From contig NZ_JAAAMG010000003.1 of NCBI RefSeq assembly GCF_010500815.1, forward strand, positions 248,001 through 312,000: a stretch of 64,000 nucleotides of DNA, written 5' to 3'. Made by a program: the position numbers and the translations under genes. Below, in pieces: positions 36,229 to 45,381 of this stretch. The notes beneath the pieces were generated by a model. The model ran no database searches. It had not been told where the DNA came from and saw only the letters and a program-made list of their open reading frames with translations. Position 1 is the first letter of the stretch. Each line of letters opens with the position of its first letter. The stretch comes from Jiella pacifica. Lineage in GTDB: Bacteria > Pseudomonadota > Alphaproteobacteria > Rhizobiales > Rhizobiaceae.

Positions 36229-37617
36229 CTATTCGGCGGCGACGCGCCGACCTGCGACTTCGTCGCCGGCATTGGCCGGAAGGGCGAGGAAGGCGAAGAC
36301 CGAGGCGGCCGTGACCACGCCCACCACGGCGAAAGCGAGGGTGAAGTCGGCCAGGCTGACGGTGTCGCTGCCGGCGAGCACCATGCCCGCCTCGAGCACG
36401 CCGCCCGCCAGCGCCACGCCCATCGCCACCGAAACCTGCTGGATCGCCGCAATCATCGCGGTGGCATCGCCCGATTCCCGGTTCGAGACGTCGGCGAAGG
36501 CGAGGGTGTTGATCGAGGTGAAGAACAAGGAGCGGAAGAAGCCGCCGACCAGCAGCGCCAGAAGGACCAGGACGATGGCGGTGTCGGGCCGGAAGAAGCC
36601 GATCAGCGCCGTCATGCCGCCGCCGATCAGCGCCGTCGCGACGAGGGTGGTTCGAAAGCCGAAACGATTGAGGATCGGCTTGGCGAGGAACTTCATCATC
36701 ATCGCCCCGCCGATCGACAGGCAGGTGGTCAGGCCGGACTGCAGCGGCGTGTAGCCGAAGCCGATCTGCAGCATCAAAGGCAGGAGGAAGGGCACGGCGC
36801 CCGAACCGACCCGGAAGATCGAGCCGCCGACGATCGCCGCCCGCAGCGTCGGAACCTTCAGCAGCGTCAGCCGCAGCAGAGGATCGGCCGCGCGCCGCGC
36901 ATGCAGGACGAAGAAGACGCCCGCGACGAGCCCCGCCGTCGCCATCGCGACGCCGATGATCGGCGGCAGCGCCGGCAGCGAGACGACCGAGAGCCCGAAG
37001 ACCAGACCGGCGCAGGCGAAGCCGGAGAGCAGGAAGCCGGGGATGTCGAAGCGCATCGACGGCAGCGTCTCGATCCAGGGCAGATAGCGGCCGGCGAGGT
37101 AGATTCCAGTGATGCCGATCGGCAGGTTGATCAGGAAGATCCAGCGCCAGTCCGCATAGGTGGCGATGGCGCCGCCGATCGGCGGGCCGAGCAGCGGGCC
37201 GATCAACGCCGGAATGGTGAACCAGGCCATGGCGTCGACGAGATTGGACTTCGGCACCGCGCGCACCAGCAAGAGCCGGCCGACCGGCGTCATCATCGCC
37301 CCGCCCATGCCCTGCAGGAACCGCGCGGCGACGAAGCCTTCCAGCGAATTCACCGTGGCGCAGGCGAGCGATCCGGCCATGAACACGCCGATCGCCAGAC
37401 GGAAGATCAGCCGCGCGCCGAAGCGGTCGGCCATTCGCCCGGAAATCGGGATGAAAATCGCCAGCGCGACGTAGTAGCTGGTCAAGGCGAGCTTCAGGGC
37501 GATCGGGCTGGTTCCGATGTCGTCGGCGATGACCGGCAGCGACGTCGCGATGACGGTCGAGTCCATGTTCTCCATGAACAGCGCGACGGCAAGGACGATC
37601 GGGACGATGCGTTTCAC
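36229..37617 (-). CDS. MFS drug exporter, DHA2 (14-TMS) family
   Basis: About 462 residues if begun at GTG 37617 (VKRIVPIVLAVALFMENMDS). No good ATG exists near the first helix, and upstream in-frame sequence does not look like protein. Motifs of the DHA2 family are MDSTVIATSLPVIADDIGTS in helix 1, GRMADRFGARLIFRLAIGVF (motif A) and FLQGMGGAMMTPVGRLLLVR. PLLGPPIGGAIATYADWRWI (motif C, antiporter) and FLINLPIGI follow. Around 14 hydrophobic segments are visible. It would export drugs or metabolites against protons. No linked regulator or membrane-fusion protein is present. The start is the weak point. Confidence 0.88.
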   Translation of the reverse strand: MKRIVPIVLAVALFMENMDSTVIATSLPVIADDIGTSPIALKLALTSYYVALAIFIPISGRMADRFGARLIFRLAIGVFMAGSLACATVNSLEGFVAARFLQGMGGAMMTPVGRLLLVRAVPKSNLVDAMAWFTIPALIGPLLGPPIGGAIATYADWRWIFLINLPIGITGIYLAGRYLPWIETLPSMRFDIPGFLLSGFACAGLVFGLSVVSLPALPPIIGVAMATAGLVAGVFFVLHARRAADPLLRLTLLKVPTLRAAIVGGSIFRVGSGAVPFLLPLMLQIGFGYTPLQSGLTTCLSIGGAMMMKFLAKPILNRFGFRTTLVATALIGGGMTALIGFFRPDTAIVLVLLALLVGGFFRSLFFTSINTLAFADVSNRESGDATAMIAAIQQVSVAMGVALAGGVLEAGMVLAGSDTVSLADFTLAFAVVGVVTAASVFAFLALPANAGDEVAGRRVAAE

Positions 37618-37816
37618 GCGTGTTGAGCCTGTGCGGATCGCTGCCGCCCGGTTCCCGGCACTGGCCGGTCCGGTTGGTGCGGTCGCTCGCGCGTCCGGAG
37701 AAATGACCGCCAAGGAGGCTGCGAGCGGGTTGGCTGAGGGGCGGGATCCCGCCACCGGATCGAAGTCGAAGAAGCGCGCTTTTCATGGACCCCGGGCCTG
37801 GCGATCGTCAACTGCG

Positions 37817-37845
37817 AAAAAAGGCGCGGCCGATGACGGCCGCGC
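37817..37845 (-). terminator. intrinsic terminator of the small secreted protein gene
   Basis: A perfect 9-bp stem (GCGCGGCCG 37824-37832 with CGGCCGCGC 37837-37845) and ATGA loop. On the minus strand it runs into a T-rich tail (six A on the plus strand at 37817-37822). Confidence 0.8.
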
Positions 37846-37899
37846 TTGTTTTCTCCCGCGGGATTCACGCCGCGGATGTCGGTTGTGCTTCTTGGAGGT

Positions 37900-38217
37900 T
37901 CAGAAGGTGGCTTCCGATCCCGGGACGTACGCGGAGGACGTCGCATCCTCGCGTTCGGCGCGGTGGAAGCCCTTGCCCGGCGAAGCTTCGACGGTCTCGC
38001 GGACCTGCGCAGCATAGAGGCGCTGCGAGGCGCTGGAGCCTGGGATCATCACGTCGCGGGGCGTCGGCTGGTTCTCGATCGGCGCGAGGTTCTGCGGATC
38101 GACCTTGTCGTTGTAGGGAGCACCCGTGACGTGAAGGGGCGCGGCCGAGGCAAGGCCCGGGCCGGCGATCAGGCCGGTGGAAAGCACTGCGGCGGAGAGT
38201 ATGGAGACGGTTTTCAT
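37900..38217 (-). CDS. small secreted protein
   Basis: 105 residues. The ATG at 38217 opens a Sec signal peptide (MKTVSILSAAVLSTGLIAGP, GLASAAP), cleaved near residue 26. The mature 80 residues are polar and proline-rich (PIENQPTPRDVMIPGSSASQ) without cysteines or recognisable domain. It is followed by a strong terminator, so it is a single-gene unit. Its promoter region is shared with the divergent LysR gene, raising the possibility that the regulator controls it. Function unknown. Confidence 0.7.
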   Translation of the reverse strand: MKTVSILSAAVLSTGLIAGPGLASAAPLHVTGAPYNDKVDPQNLAPIENQPTPRDVMIPGSSASQRLYAAQVRETVEASPGKGFHRAEREDATSSAYVPGSEATF

Positions 38218-38339
38218 GGCTGTTGCCTTTCGAACTTCTCGAATTGCGCTCGAGACGGGATCGTCTCGATGGTGGGCCGATTTTCGCGCGGAGCGGGAAG
38301 GCTTCTCGTCCGTGTCGGCTGATGCACGAGACGTAAGTT

Positions 38340-38365
38340 GGAACGCCGTCCCCGCCAGCGCCGTT
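38340..38365 (+). promoter_or_regulatory. candidate EcfG (general stress) promoter before LysR gene
   Basis: GGAAC (38340-38344) and CGTT (38362-38365) are separated by 17 bases, fitting the alphaproteobacterial EcfG consensus GGAAC-N16-17-CGTT. The box lies 32 bp before the LysR ATG. Confidence 0.4.
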
Positions 38366-38397
38366 GACGCGACGCCTCGTTCCACAATGAGAACGCC

Positions 38398-39309
38398 ATG
38401 CCGGGTTCCTTCGACGATCTTTATTTCTATGAGGCGGTGGTGCAAAACCGCGGCCTCAGCGCCGCCGCCCGCGAGATGGGCGTCGCCAAGTCTGTGCTCA
38501 GCCGAAGGCTGCGCCGCCTGGAACAGCGCCTGGACGTGCGGCTGATCGAGCGCAGCTCGAGCCGCTTCGAACTCACGGAGATCGGCCGCGACGTCTATAG
38601 CCACGCACATTCCGCAAGACACGAACTCGATGAAGCCGAGCGGGCGGCCGCGCGCCTTGCCGGCGAGCCGCGCGGGCTGATTCGGGTGGCCGTGCCGCCC
38701 GGCGGGCCGGCCAACACCATCTCCGAGGATCTGCCGTTCTTCCTGACGCAACATCCGAAGGTCAGGGTGCAGCTGATCGTCAGCAATCGGCGCTACGACC
38801 TGATCGAGGATCGGATCGACATCGCCGTGAGATCGCGCTCGGACTTTTCCGGCGAGAGCGATTACGTCGTCAAGCGGCTCGGATCGGTTCGGAACGTCTT
38901 CGTCGCGAACCCGTCGCTCGCCCTGTCGGCGCAGCCTCTCTCGGAACCGGAGGATCTGCGCCGACTGCCGTTTCTCGGCCGCGACGAGAGCCATCCCGAA
39001 GAGGTTCTCGCGGTGGTCGGGCCGAACGGCGAGGAACGCCGCCTCAGGATCGAGCCGCGGCTTGCCTCGAACAGCGTCGCCGCCCTCCTAACGGCGGCGG
39101 TGGGCGGGATCGGGGTCGCCTTCCTGCCGGATGCGGTCGTCAAGCCCTATGAACGGGATGGGCGGCTGTCGAGGCTGCTGCCCAGTTGGCGTGGCCCGGA
39201 CGCGGTCTTCCACATCGCCTTCACCTCCCGGCGGGCGATGCTGCCGGCGGTGCGGCTGTTCGTCGACTTCATCTTCGAGCGGCTGAAGCATCTGACCGAG
39301 ACGCGGTGA
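38398..39309 (+). CDS. LysR family transcriptional regulator
   Basis: 303 residues. The N-terminal winged helix-turn-helix is clear: DLYFYEAVVQNRGLSAAARE, MGVAKSVLSRRLRRLEQRLD, VRLIERSSSRFELTEIGRDV. An effector-binding periplasmic-protein-like domain follows (GLIRVAVPPGGPANTISEDL; VSNRRYDLIEDRIDIAVRSR). The sequence is closest in style to the small-effector group that regulates nearby enzymes. Likely targets are the divergent small secreted protein gene or the MBL-fold gene 182 bp downstream. The ATG at 38398 has no strong Shine-Dalgarno. It has a candidate EcfG promoter upstream. Confidence 0.93.
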   Translation: MPGSFDDLYFYEAVVQNRGLSAAAREMGVAKSVLSRRLRRLEQRLDVRLIERSSSRFELTEIGRDVYSHAHSARHELDEAERAAARLAGEPRGLIRVAVPPGGPANTISEDLPFFLTQHPKVRVQLIVSNRRYDLIEDRIDIAVRSRSDFSGESDYVVKRLGSVRNVFVANPSLALSAQPLSEPEDLRRLPFLGRDESHPEEVLAVVGPNGEERRLRIEPRLASNSVAALLTAAVGGIGVAFLPDAVVKPYERDGRLSRLLPSWRGPDAVFHIAFTSRRAMLPAVRLFVDFIFERLKHLTETR

Positions 39310-39491
39310 GGCCGGGCATCGGATCCCGCTTTCGCGGCATCAGGGATCAGGTCAGCTCCGATCGTGCGCTCAGGTCGGTCCCCGTGAGATGCGGATCGCG
39401 TGAGGGGCTGATGTTTCGGATCGGCTCCACCTGCCGAGAAACCGACGTGCCGCAGCCGGACGAAGCGCGGACGATCGCAAGGAGACCCGAG

Positions 39492-40544
39492 ATGACCCGC
39501 ATCCCCGAAGCCACGCCTGGCCCCAGCCGGCGCCGCGCCCTAAAACTTTTCCTGACCGCAGGCGGCATCCTCGCGGCACTGCGCGGCGCCGGGCCCCGTT
39601 CGGCCAGGGCAGACGAGACGCACCGCGATGCCGCCGTCGAAACTTCCATCGAAAAGGCCAACGTCATGACACCAGGCTGGCAACGCTTCGCCCTCGGCGA
39701 AGCGCGCATCACCACGATCCTCGACGGCGCCCGCCACGGCGACGGACCCCACCCGACTTTCGGCGCCGACCGCAGCCAGGAAGAGATGGCAGCGTTGTTG
39801 CGGGCAAATTTCCTGCCGCAAACCCGTTACGTCAACGGCTTCACGCCGGTCCTCGTCGAGCTCGACGACAATCTGATCCTGTTCGACACCGGTTTCGGCG
39901 AAAGCGGCAAGGAGAGCGGCTACGGCAAGCTGGTCGAGCGCATGGCGGCGGCCGGATACGGCCCCGAGGCGGTCACCATCGTCGTCCTCACCCATCTCCA
40001 CCCCGACCATGTCCTCGGTCTGATGACCGGCGGCAGGCCGACCTTTCCCAACGCCCGCTATGCCACCGGCGCGCGCGAGTTCGAATGGTGGACCTCCGAC
40101 GAGGCAAAGAACGGCGAGAAGGCCGGGATGGCGAAGACGGTCGAGAACTTCGTCGTCCCGCTGAAGGACAAAATGACCTTCCTGAAGGGCGGCGACAGCG
40201 TCGTTTCCGGCATCACCGCCCTCGACGCACCGGGCCATACGCCGGGCCACATGGTGTTCGAGCTGAACTCGCAGGGCCAGAGGCTGATGCTGACGGCCGA
40301 TACCGCGAACCATTTCGTCGCCTCGCTGCAGAAGCCCGACTGGAAGGTCGGCTTCGACATGGACCCGGCGATGGCGATCGAAACGCGCAAGCGCATCTTC
40401 GACAGGATCGCCGCGGAACGCATCCCGTTCATCGGCTATCACATGCCGTTCCCGGCGATCGGCTATGCCGAGAAGCTGCCGGACGGGGGCTATCGCTTCG
40501 TGCCGGAGACCTATCAGCTGGCGGTCGCCAACGAAGGCGGCTGA
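39492..40544 (+). CDS. exported metallo-beta-lactamase-fold hydrolase
   Basis: 350 residues. The ATG at 39492 follows AAGGAGACC. The N-terminus SRRRALKLFLTAGGILAAL is a twin-arginine-like leader ending near SARA. The MBL domain has the zinc motif VLTHLHPDHVLGL (H-x-H-x-D-H), the aspartate-histidine region DAPGHTPGHMVFEL and LMLTADTANHF, and ends with GYHMPFPAIGYAEK. The closest style is the lactonase/quorum-quenching-like subgroup with an F-D-T-G-F strand, but substrate is not determined. It lies downstream of the LysR gene on the same strand. Confidence 0.88.
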   Translation: MTRIPEATPGPSRRRALKLFLTAGGILAALRGAGPRSARADETHRDAAVETSIEKANVMTPGWQRFALGEARITTILDGARHGDGPHPTFGADRSQEEMAALLRANFLPQTRYVNGFTPVLVELDDNLILFDTGFGESGKESGYGKLVERMAAAGYGPEAVTIVVLTHLHPDHVLGLMTGGRPTFPNARYATGAREFEWWTSDEAKNGEKAGMAKTVENFVVPLKDKMTFLKGGDSVVSGITALDAPGHTPGHMVFELNSQGQRLMLTADTANHFVASLQKPDWKVGFDMDPAMAIETRKRIFDRIAAERIPFIGYHMPFPAIGYAEKLPDGGYRFVPETYQLAVANEGG

Positions 40545-40669
40545 CCTGGAGGGGGAGCGGCCGAGCGCCGCTCTCCCGTCGATGTGATGCCGCCCGCCGG
40601 CACTCTTGCTGGACAGCAGCGCAAAAACCACCATGATGGCCGAGATATTCCGTAAGGGAAATCTGCGCC

Positions 40670-41941
40670 ATGCCTTCATGCACACGCGATCTTGCCAGCC
40701 TTGGCAGCTCCTGGGCGCGAGCGACCGCCAGTGCGATACGGATCATCGCGACGGGGCTCGTCGTGGCGGCAAGCATGACGGGCGCGGCGGCCGCGCAGGC
40801 GACCGGCACGGCGGCGCCACGGCCGGAGGCGCAGGCGACATCGCCCGACGGTGCGGGTCCCTCGAAGGAGGGCGGAAAGCCTGTGCCGGAGGATGCCGCG
40901 GCACTGAAGACGACGTGTCTCGCAATGATCGACGAGGCGCGGGCCGACCGCCGCAAGATCGGCGACGCGGTGCTGAAGTGCCAGGACGCGGCGCGCGCCG
41001 GGCCTGAGGACAGCGATCTCGTCTATCGCTACGGGCAGATCCTCTCCGACGCGATGGTCTTCGACGAACTCGCGGTTCTGCAGTTCCGCAAGGCGGCGGG
41101 CGATGGCCATGCCGCGGCGCAGAACGCTCTCGGCATCGCCCTCGTCAACGGCCGGGGCGCCCCGCCGGACGCTGCCGCCGGCATCGCCTGGATGGAGAAG
41201 GCGGCCGATCAGGGCGTCGCCGATGCCGCAAACAATCTCGGCAGCATTCATGCCGCCGGGATCGGCGTGCCGAAGGATCTGGAAACGGCCGCGACTTGGT
41301 TCCGCAAGGCGGCCGAGGCGGGCGATGCTCAGGGCGAATACAACCTCGCCGAAGCCTATGCGTTTGGAGAAGGTGTCGGGCAGGATTGGCCGACGGCGAT
41401 CCGATGGTACGAAAAGGCCTCCGAACACGGCATGGCGCGGGCCGATTACCGCTTGTCGCGGATCTATGCCGAAGGTCTCGGGACCAAGGCCGACCCGCCG
41501 CGCGGCTTTGCCAGCCTTCGCAATGCTGCCGAGGGCGGATATCCACCCGCCGCCTTCGACCTCGGCAACGCCTATCGGACCGGCAACGGCGTCGGGAGCG
41601 ACGCCGCGGAGGCTCGGCGCTGGTACCGTATCGCGGCGACGAAGGGACACGCCTCGGCGCAGTTCTATCTCGGCCTCGCTCTGACGCAGGAGCGGCAGTT
41701 CGACGAGGGAAGCGAATGGCTGCAGCGGGCGGCGGAGCAGGGCCAGCCCGACGCGCAATACATGCTCGGCCTCTTCCACGAGGAGGGGATCGGCGGCCAC
41801 CCGGCGGATCCCGAAAAGGCCGCCGAATGGTATCGCAAGGCGGCGGCACAGGGCCAGAAGGACGCGGCGGCGGCGCTGAAGACCCTCGGCGATGCGGGAC
41901 AGAACGAAGCGGAACCCTCGGACAAGGCGAAACTGCCATGA
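40670..41941 (+). CDS. exported Sel1-repeat (TPR-like) protein
   Basis: 423 residues. An N-terminal hydrophobic segment (AIRIIATGLVVAASMTGAAA) is a signal peptide with a long basic n-region. About residues 120-405 comprise seven or eight Sel1-like repeats of about 36 residues, for example AQNALGIALVNGRGAPPDAA, AANNLGSIHAAGIGVPKDLE and AQFYLGLALTQERQFDEGSE. Sel1 solenoids act as protein-protein scaffolds, often in envelope processes. The stop overlaps the ATG of the next gene (ATGA), so the two products probably work together. Confidence 0.9.
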   Translation: MPSCTRDLASLGSSWARATASAIRIIATGLVVAASMTGAAAAQATGTAAPRPEAQATSPDGAGPSKEGGKPVPEDAAALKTTCLAMIDEARADRRKIGDAVLKCQDAARAGPEDSDLVYRYGQILSDAMVFDELAVLQFRKAAGDGHAAAQNALGIALVNGRGAPPDAAAGIAWMEKAADQGVADAANNLGSIHAAGIGVPKDLETAATWFRKAAEAGDAQGEYNLAEAYAFGEGVGQDWPTAIRWYEKASEHGMARADYRLSRIYAEGLGTKADPPRGFASLRNAAEGGYPPAAFDLGNAYRTGNGVGSDAAEARRWYRIAATKGHASAQFYLGLALTQERQFDEGSEWLQRAAEQGQPDAQYMLGLFHEEGIGGHPADPEKAAEWYRKAAAQGQKDAAAALKTLGDAGQNEAEPSDKAKLP

Positions 41942-42639
41942 CCCCGTGCGCCGTCGCCAAGCCGTTCATGGCCGCCTCGAACGGTGCCGTGCGGACGCTC
42001 GTCTGCATCGGCGCCCTTTTCCTCTCCGCCCAGACGGCACCGGCGGCCGAACCCATCGCGGTGGTGTTTCTTTACGAGCGGTCCGGGCCGGAGGTTCTGC
42101 CCGCCGATGGTCGGCCGGCCCGATCCCTGCTTTCCGAGATGGCCGCGTCGCTGGTGTCGAATGCCGGCGACGATGGGCTTGCCAGTTCGTCTGGCGGAGC
42201 CATCGCAGTCCTCGATCCCGACTTCTTTACCGCGGAGGCCCTGCGTGATCCGGCCGCCGAGGACGGCAAGATCATCGCGGTTCTGCGCCAGGAGAACGCG
42301 AGCCGCTCCGAGAAGGTGGATGTGTTGGTGCGTCCGAGCCTTCAGGCCTTCGTCGCGCCGCGCGAGGGTGGAAAGCCAGAGGAGTTCGACCTGCATCTCC
42401 GGGTCGACGTGTCGATGCGCGACGTCGCCAGCGGCCGGCCGTTGGGCCCGCCGCCGACCCGCAAGCTGCTGGCGATGAAGGACTGCGGCGTGCCACCCGA
42501 CATGGCCTGTGTGCAGGATTTTGTCGCCGAGGCGGCAGGAAGTCTCGGCCGCGAGGTCGGTATGAAGCTGTCCCGGCAGCTTGCCGCGCTTCTGCGCCCA
42601 GCCGCGGCAGACGTGCCGGCCACCGGCAACGAGAGATGA
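41938..42639 (+). CDS. exported protein of unknown function, coupled to Sel1 gene
   Basis: 233 residues. The ATG at 41938 overlaps the Sel1-protein stop. A signal peptide spans about 18-36 (AVRTLVCIGALFLSAQTAPA). The mature domain begins with a strand and helix (IAVVFLYERSGPEVLPADGR), continues with a DFFTAEALRD turn and two beta-rich blocks (DLHLRVDVSMRDVASGRPLG), then a CGVPPDMACVQDF segment with a cysteine pair and a C-terminal amphipathic helix. It resembles no family I can name; overall it reads like a periplasmic subunit of an envelope complex. Coupling to the Sel1 scaffold suggests a joint role. Confidence 0.65.
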   Translation: MTPCAVAKPFMAASNGAVRTLVCIGALFLSAQTAPAAEPIAVVFLYERSGPEVLPADGRPARSLLSEMAASLVSNAGDDGLASSSGGAIAVLDPDFFTAEALRDPAAEDGKIIAVLRQENASRSEKVDVLVRPSLQAFVAPREGGKPEEFDLHLRVDVSMRDVASGRPLGPPPTRKLLAMKDCGVPPDMACVQDFVAEAAGSLGREVGMKLSRQLAALLRPAAADVPATGNER

Positions 42640-42755
42640 GCGGGGCGGCGGGTCCCCGTGGCCCGGGTCCGTCGAAGCCGTCGCTGTCCCAACGCTGCTT
42701 TCATGGGAGAACCATCATGCGGCGCGTCGGCAGTGGCGAAACGCTTCGCGGCCGC

Positions 42756-43772
42756 TCAGTTTTCGCGCGGGCCAGCCGTATCTGACCCCGAGCCGGCCGG
42801 CAGCGCCTTGATCCAGGCGACGATGCGCTCGGCGAGTTCGTCCGTCGTCTTCGGCGAGAGGATGTCGCCGGCGAGCGTGTGGTTGGACGCATCGCTCGTC
42901 ACCGGCACGTCCACCACCTGATGGGGGCCCGGCCAGTTCGCGGCGAAGCGCTCCGTCGCCTCCGGGGCGACGACATTGTCGGCCTGCGAGTAGAACACCA
43001 GCAGCGGCAGCGCATCGGCGGTGGTGAAATCGGTCCTCCGCACCGCCCGCACGAGAGCCGCCATCGGCGCCAGCGCACCGATCGGGTAGCGCGTCGTCCA
43101 GTGGCGTGCCTGCTCTTCGTTGACGGGTTCGAAACTGTAGGTCTCGCCGCCGAGAACCGGCAGGATGTCCCGGGCGAACGGCAGGTCGAGAAGGAACGCC
43201 CAGCGATCGTTGACGGCAAAGTTCGGCGACAGCAGCACGATGCCCGCGGCATCGTCCATCAGGCCGGGGATCGTCGTGCCGAGCGCCGCCAGCGTGCCGC
43301 CGGTCGAGGAGGCAACGACGACGATCTTTGAGCCGATGTCGCGGCCGATCGCCATGGCTTCGGCGAGATCGTTCACCCAGTCGGCGACGCTCGCCTGGTC
43401 CATCGCCGCGCCATCGCGGCCGTGCCCGGTGAGCCGGGTGTAGAAGAGATTGGCATGCAGCGCCTTTGCCACCTCGTCGGCGAGCGGCCGCGTCTCCGCC
43501 TTGTCGGCCGAAAAGCCATGGATGTAGACGATCGAGAGCGCGGTCTTCGCCCGCGAGGCGGGATAGGCCCAGACGATCTCCTTCCGCGACTGCGGCCGAA
43601 GATTGGGAATGTCGGCTTCCTGTTTGGCGAGATAGGCGTCGGGATCGCTGCCGATCGCCGCCGGATCGAAACGGACGGTCAGATCCGCCGGCTCGCGCGG
43701 CCCGAAAAGCCAGAGCCCGGCAAGCACGATCGCGATCAGGAGAACGAGGGCGAGGACGATACGAAGGATCAA
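42756..43772 (-). CDS. membrane-anchored alpha/beta hydrolase
   Basis: 338 residues. An uncleaved hydrophobic N-terminus (MILRIVLALVLLIAIVLAGL) anchors the protein with the catalytic domain outside. The hydrolase core has the oxyanion strand IVYIHGFSADKAET and LTGHGRDG. The nucleophile elbow is VVVASSTGGTLAAL (Ser in A-S-S-T-G-G rather than the classical G-x-S-x-G). The acid is in FYSQADNVVAPEA and the histidine in SDASNHTLAGDI. A lipase, esterase or carboxylesterase activity is likely; the substrate is unknown. It is convergent with the Sel1 pair. Confidence 0.85.
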   Translation of the reverse strand: MILRIVLALVLLIAIVLAGLWLFGPREPADLTVRFDPAAIGSDPDAYLAKQEADIPNLRPQSRKEIVWAYPASRAKTALSIVYIHGFSADKAETRPLADEVAKALHANLFYTRLTGHGRDGAAMDQASVADWVNDLAEAMAIGRDIGSKIVVVASSTGGTLAALGTTIPGLMDDAAGIVLLSPNFAVNDRWAFLLDLPFARDILPVLGGETYSFEPVNEEQARHWTTRYPIGALAPMAALVRAVRRTDFTTADALPLLVFYSQADNVVAPEATERFAANWPGPHQVVDVPVTSDASNHTLAGDILSPKTTDELAERIVAWIKALPAGSGSDTAGPREN

Positions 43773-43892
43773 GAGTTCAGTCCACTTGGCATGCCGAGGG
43801 GCAAGCCATAGCGCGTCTGAAGGGGAGGCGAAACCACCCGCGGCATCCCGGCGACGCCAACCCCTTCGGCGCGACGCGAAATGGCCGCAGGA

Positions 43893-44831
43893 TCACGGCG
43901 ATGGCGAAACGACCCGCTCGATCAGGCCCGCCACCATCAGATCGAGATGGGCGCCGCCGCCATTCTTGCAGACGGTGACGGCCTCCCGGCCGCTGCGCCC
44001 CGCGCGTCCCGCGACGAGATCATAAAAGTCGCCGCGGATGTCCGCCTCGGTGATGACGCCGCGATCGAGCGGGTTCTGGATCTCGCCGATATGGCCGATC
44101 GTCGTCTTTCGCGAATCGACGAAGAGTTCGCCGCGAGTCAGAACCGCGTCGTCGGCCTCGCGCATCTGCAGCGTATAGGCGCCGATGAGGTCGACGTGAG
44201 CGCCGGGCTTCAGCCATTCGCCGGCCAGAAACGGCTCGCTCGCCATGGTTGCGGTCGAAACGATGTCGGCCTCGCCAGCGGCCGCTTCGAGGTCGACGGC
44301 GACGAAGACCTTGACGCCCGGATGGGCGAGGGAGGTCACGAGCTTTTCGGCTCGCGCGGTCGTCCGGTTCCAGACCAGCACCGTTTCGAGCGAGGGAAAC
44401 AGCGCCGCATAGCCCTCGACGAGATTGGCCGCCACCGTTCCGGCGCCGCAGACGAGCAGCGTCGTCGGCTCGGCCTTGGCGAGGAGCTTCGCGCCGAGAA
44501 GCGAATCCGCGACGGTCTTCCATTTGGTGACGAGGCCGCCGTCGACGACCGCGGTCGGCGCGCCGGTCTTGGGGTCGAAGAGGAGGACGCTGCCCTGAAC
44601 CGAGGGGCTCGGCGGCTCGGCGCGCGGATTGTCCGGAAAGATGGTGACGGATTTTACGGCGATGCCCAGTCCGTCGATCCAGGCGGCCCGGTTCAACAGC
44701 TTGTTTTCGCCGTTGGAGACGAGGAGGTCGCCGATCTGCGGCGCCGGCAGGCGGTGCCCGGCCTGGATGGCCTCGACGACGTCGTGCCAGGTCAACAGCC
44801 GGTCGGCCTCGTCGAAGCCGATGATCTTCAT
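43893..44831 (-). CDS. ornithine cyclodeaminase/mu-crystallin family protein
   Basis: 312 residues. The N-terminal lobe has LLTWHDVVEAIQAGH and NKLLNRAAWIDGLGIAVKSV with the substrate-binding lysine, followed by RAEPPSPSVQGSVLLFDPKT. The NAD-binding motif is LLVCGAGTVAANLVEGYAAL (G-A-G-x-x-A). It may be ornithine cyclodeaminase or one of the related NAD(P)H imine reductases, which sequence alone does not separate. The ATG at 44831 overlaps the stop of the GNAT gene (ATGA), so it is the last gene of a short operon with the sulfurtransferase and acetyltransferase. Confidence 0.88.
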   Translation of the reverse strand: MKIIGFDEADRLLTWHDVVEAIQAGHRLPAPQIGDLLVSNGENKLLNRAAWIDGLGIAVKSVTIFPDNPRAEPPSPSVQGSVLLFDPKTGAPTAVVDGGLVTKWKTVADSLLGAKLLAKAEPTTLLVCGAGTVAANLVEGYAALFPSLETVLVWNRTTARAEKLVTSLAHPGVKVFVAVDLEAAAGEADIVSTATMASEPFLAGEWLKPGAHVDLIGAYTLQMREADDAVLTRGELFVDSRKTTIGHIGEIQNPLDRGVITEADIRGDFYDLVAGRAGRSGREAVTVCKNGGGAHLDLMVAGLIERVVSPSP

Positions 44832-45376
44832 GACAGGGCCCGCAGAGGTTCGAGGACTGTCTCGATCGCCGGCGTCTCGACGTCGCGGACGGCATAGGGC
44901 CGGAAGCCGTGCTTCTGGTAGAGCGCCAGCGCCGCCGGATGGTCGAGGGTGTTGGTTTCGATCGTCACCCGTTTCGGCCGGGTGGAGAAGGCGGCGAAGA
45001 TCGCCCGCGACAGCATCACATGGGCGAGCCCGAGGCCGCGGAACTCCGGAAGGATGCCGAAGTGGACGATGCGCACCTCGTCGACCTGCCGGCGGATGTC
45101 GAGCTCGAACCAGCCGGCCCGGCGGCCCTCGACGCTCATCACGAAGATCCTGGTGTCGCGATCGTGGATCTCGCGACGCAGCCGCTCGTCCGACATCAGC
45201 CGCGACGTCCAGTGATGGGCCTCGCCGACGCGACGATAGAGCGCCCGATACTCGGCGAGCGCCATCGTCTTCGCCTCGAAGACCGCGACGGTCCCGGCTC
45301 CCGGAGGGACGGGAACGACGGCGTCCGGGCGCGACTTCATCTCCAGGCTGGTCACGCGGGTTCGAATGAGGCGCAT
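44828..45376 (-). CDS. GNAT family N-acetyltransferase
   Basis: 182 residues. The acetyl-CoA-binding motif A is seen in RIVHFGILPEFRGLGLAHVM (Q/R-x-x-G-x-G variant, here RGLGLA). It is followed by LSRAIFAAFSTRPKRVTIET and the C-terminal DHPAALALYQKHGFRPY typical of GNAT proteins. The first 60 residues are specific to this protein. The substrate is unknown. It starts 5 bp after the sulfurtransferase stop and its own stop overlaps the ornithine cyclodeaminase start, so all three share a transcript. Confidence 0.88.
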   Translation of the reverse strand: MRLIRTRVTSLEMKSRPDAVVPVPPGAGTVAVFEAKTMALAEYRALYRRVGEAHHWTSRLMSDERLRREIHDRDTRIFVMSVEGRRAGWFELDIRRQVDEVRIVHFGILPEFRGLGLAHVMLSRAIFAAFSTRPKRVTIETNTLDHPAALALYQKHGFRPYAVRDVETPAIETVLEPLRALS

Positions 45377-45381
45377 GGCAA

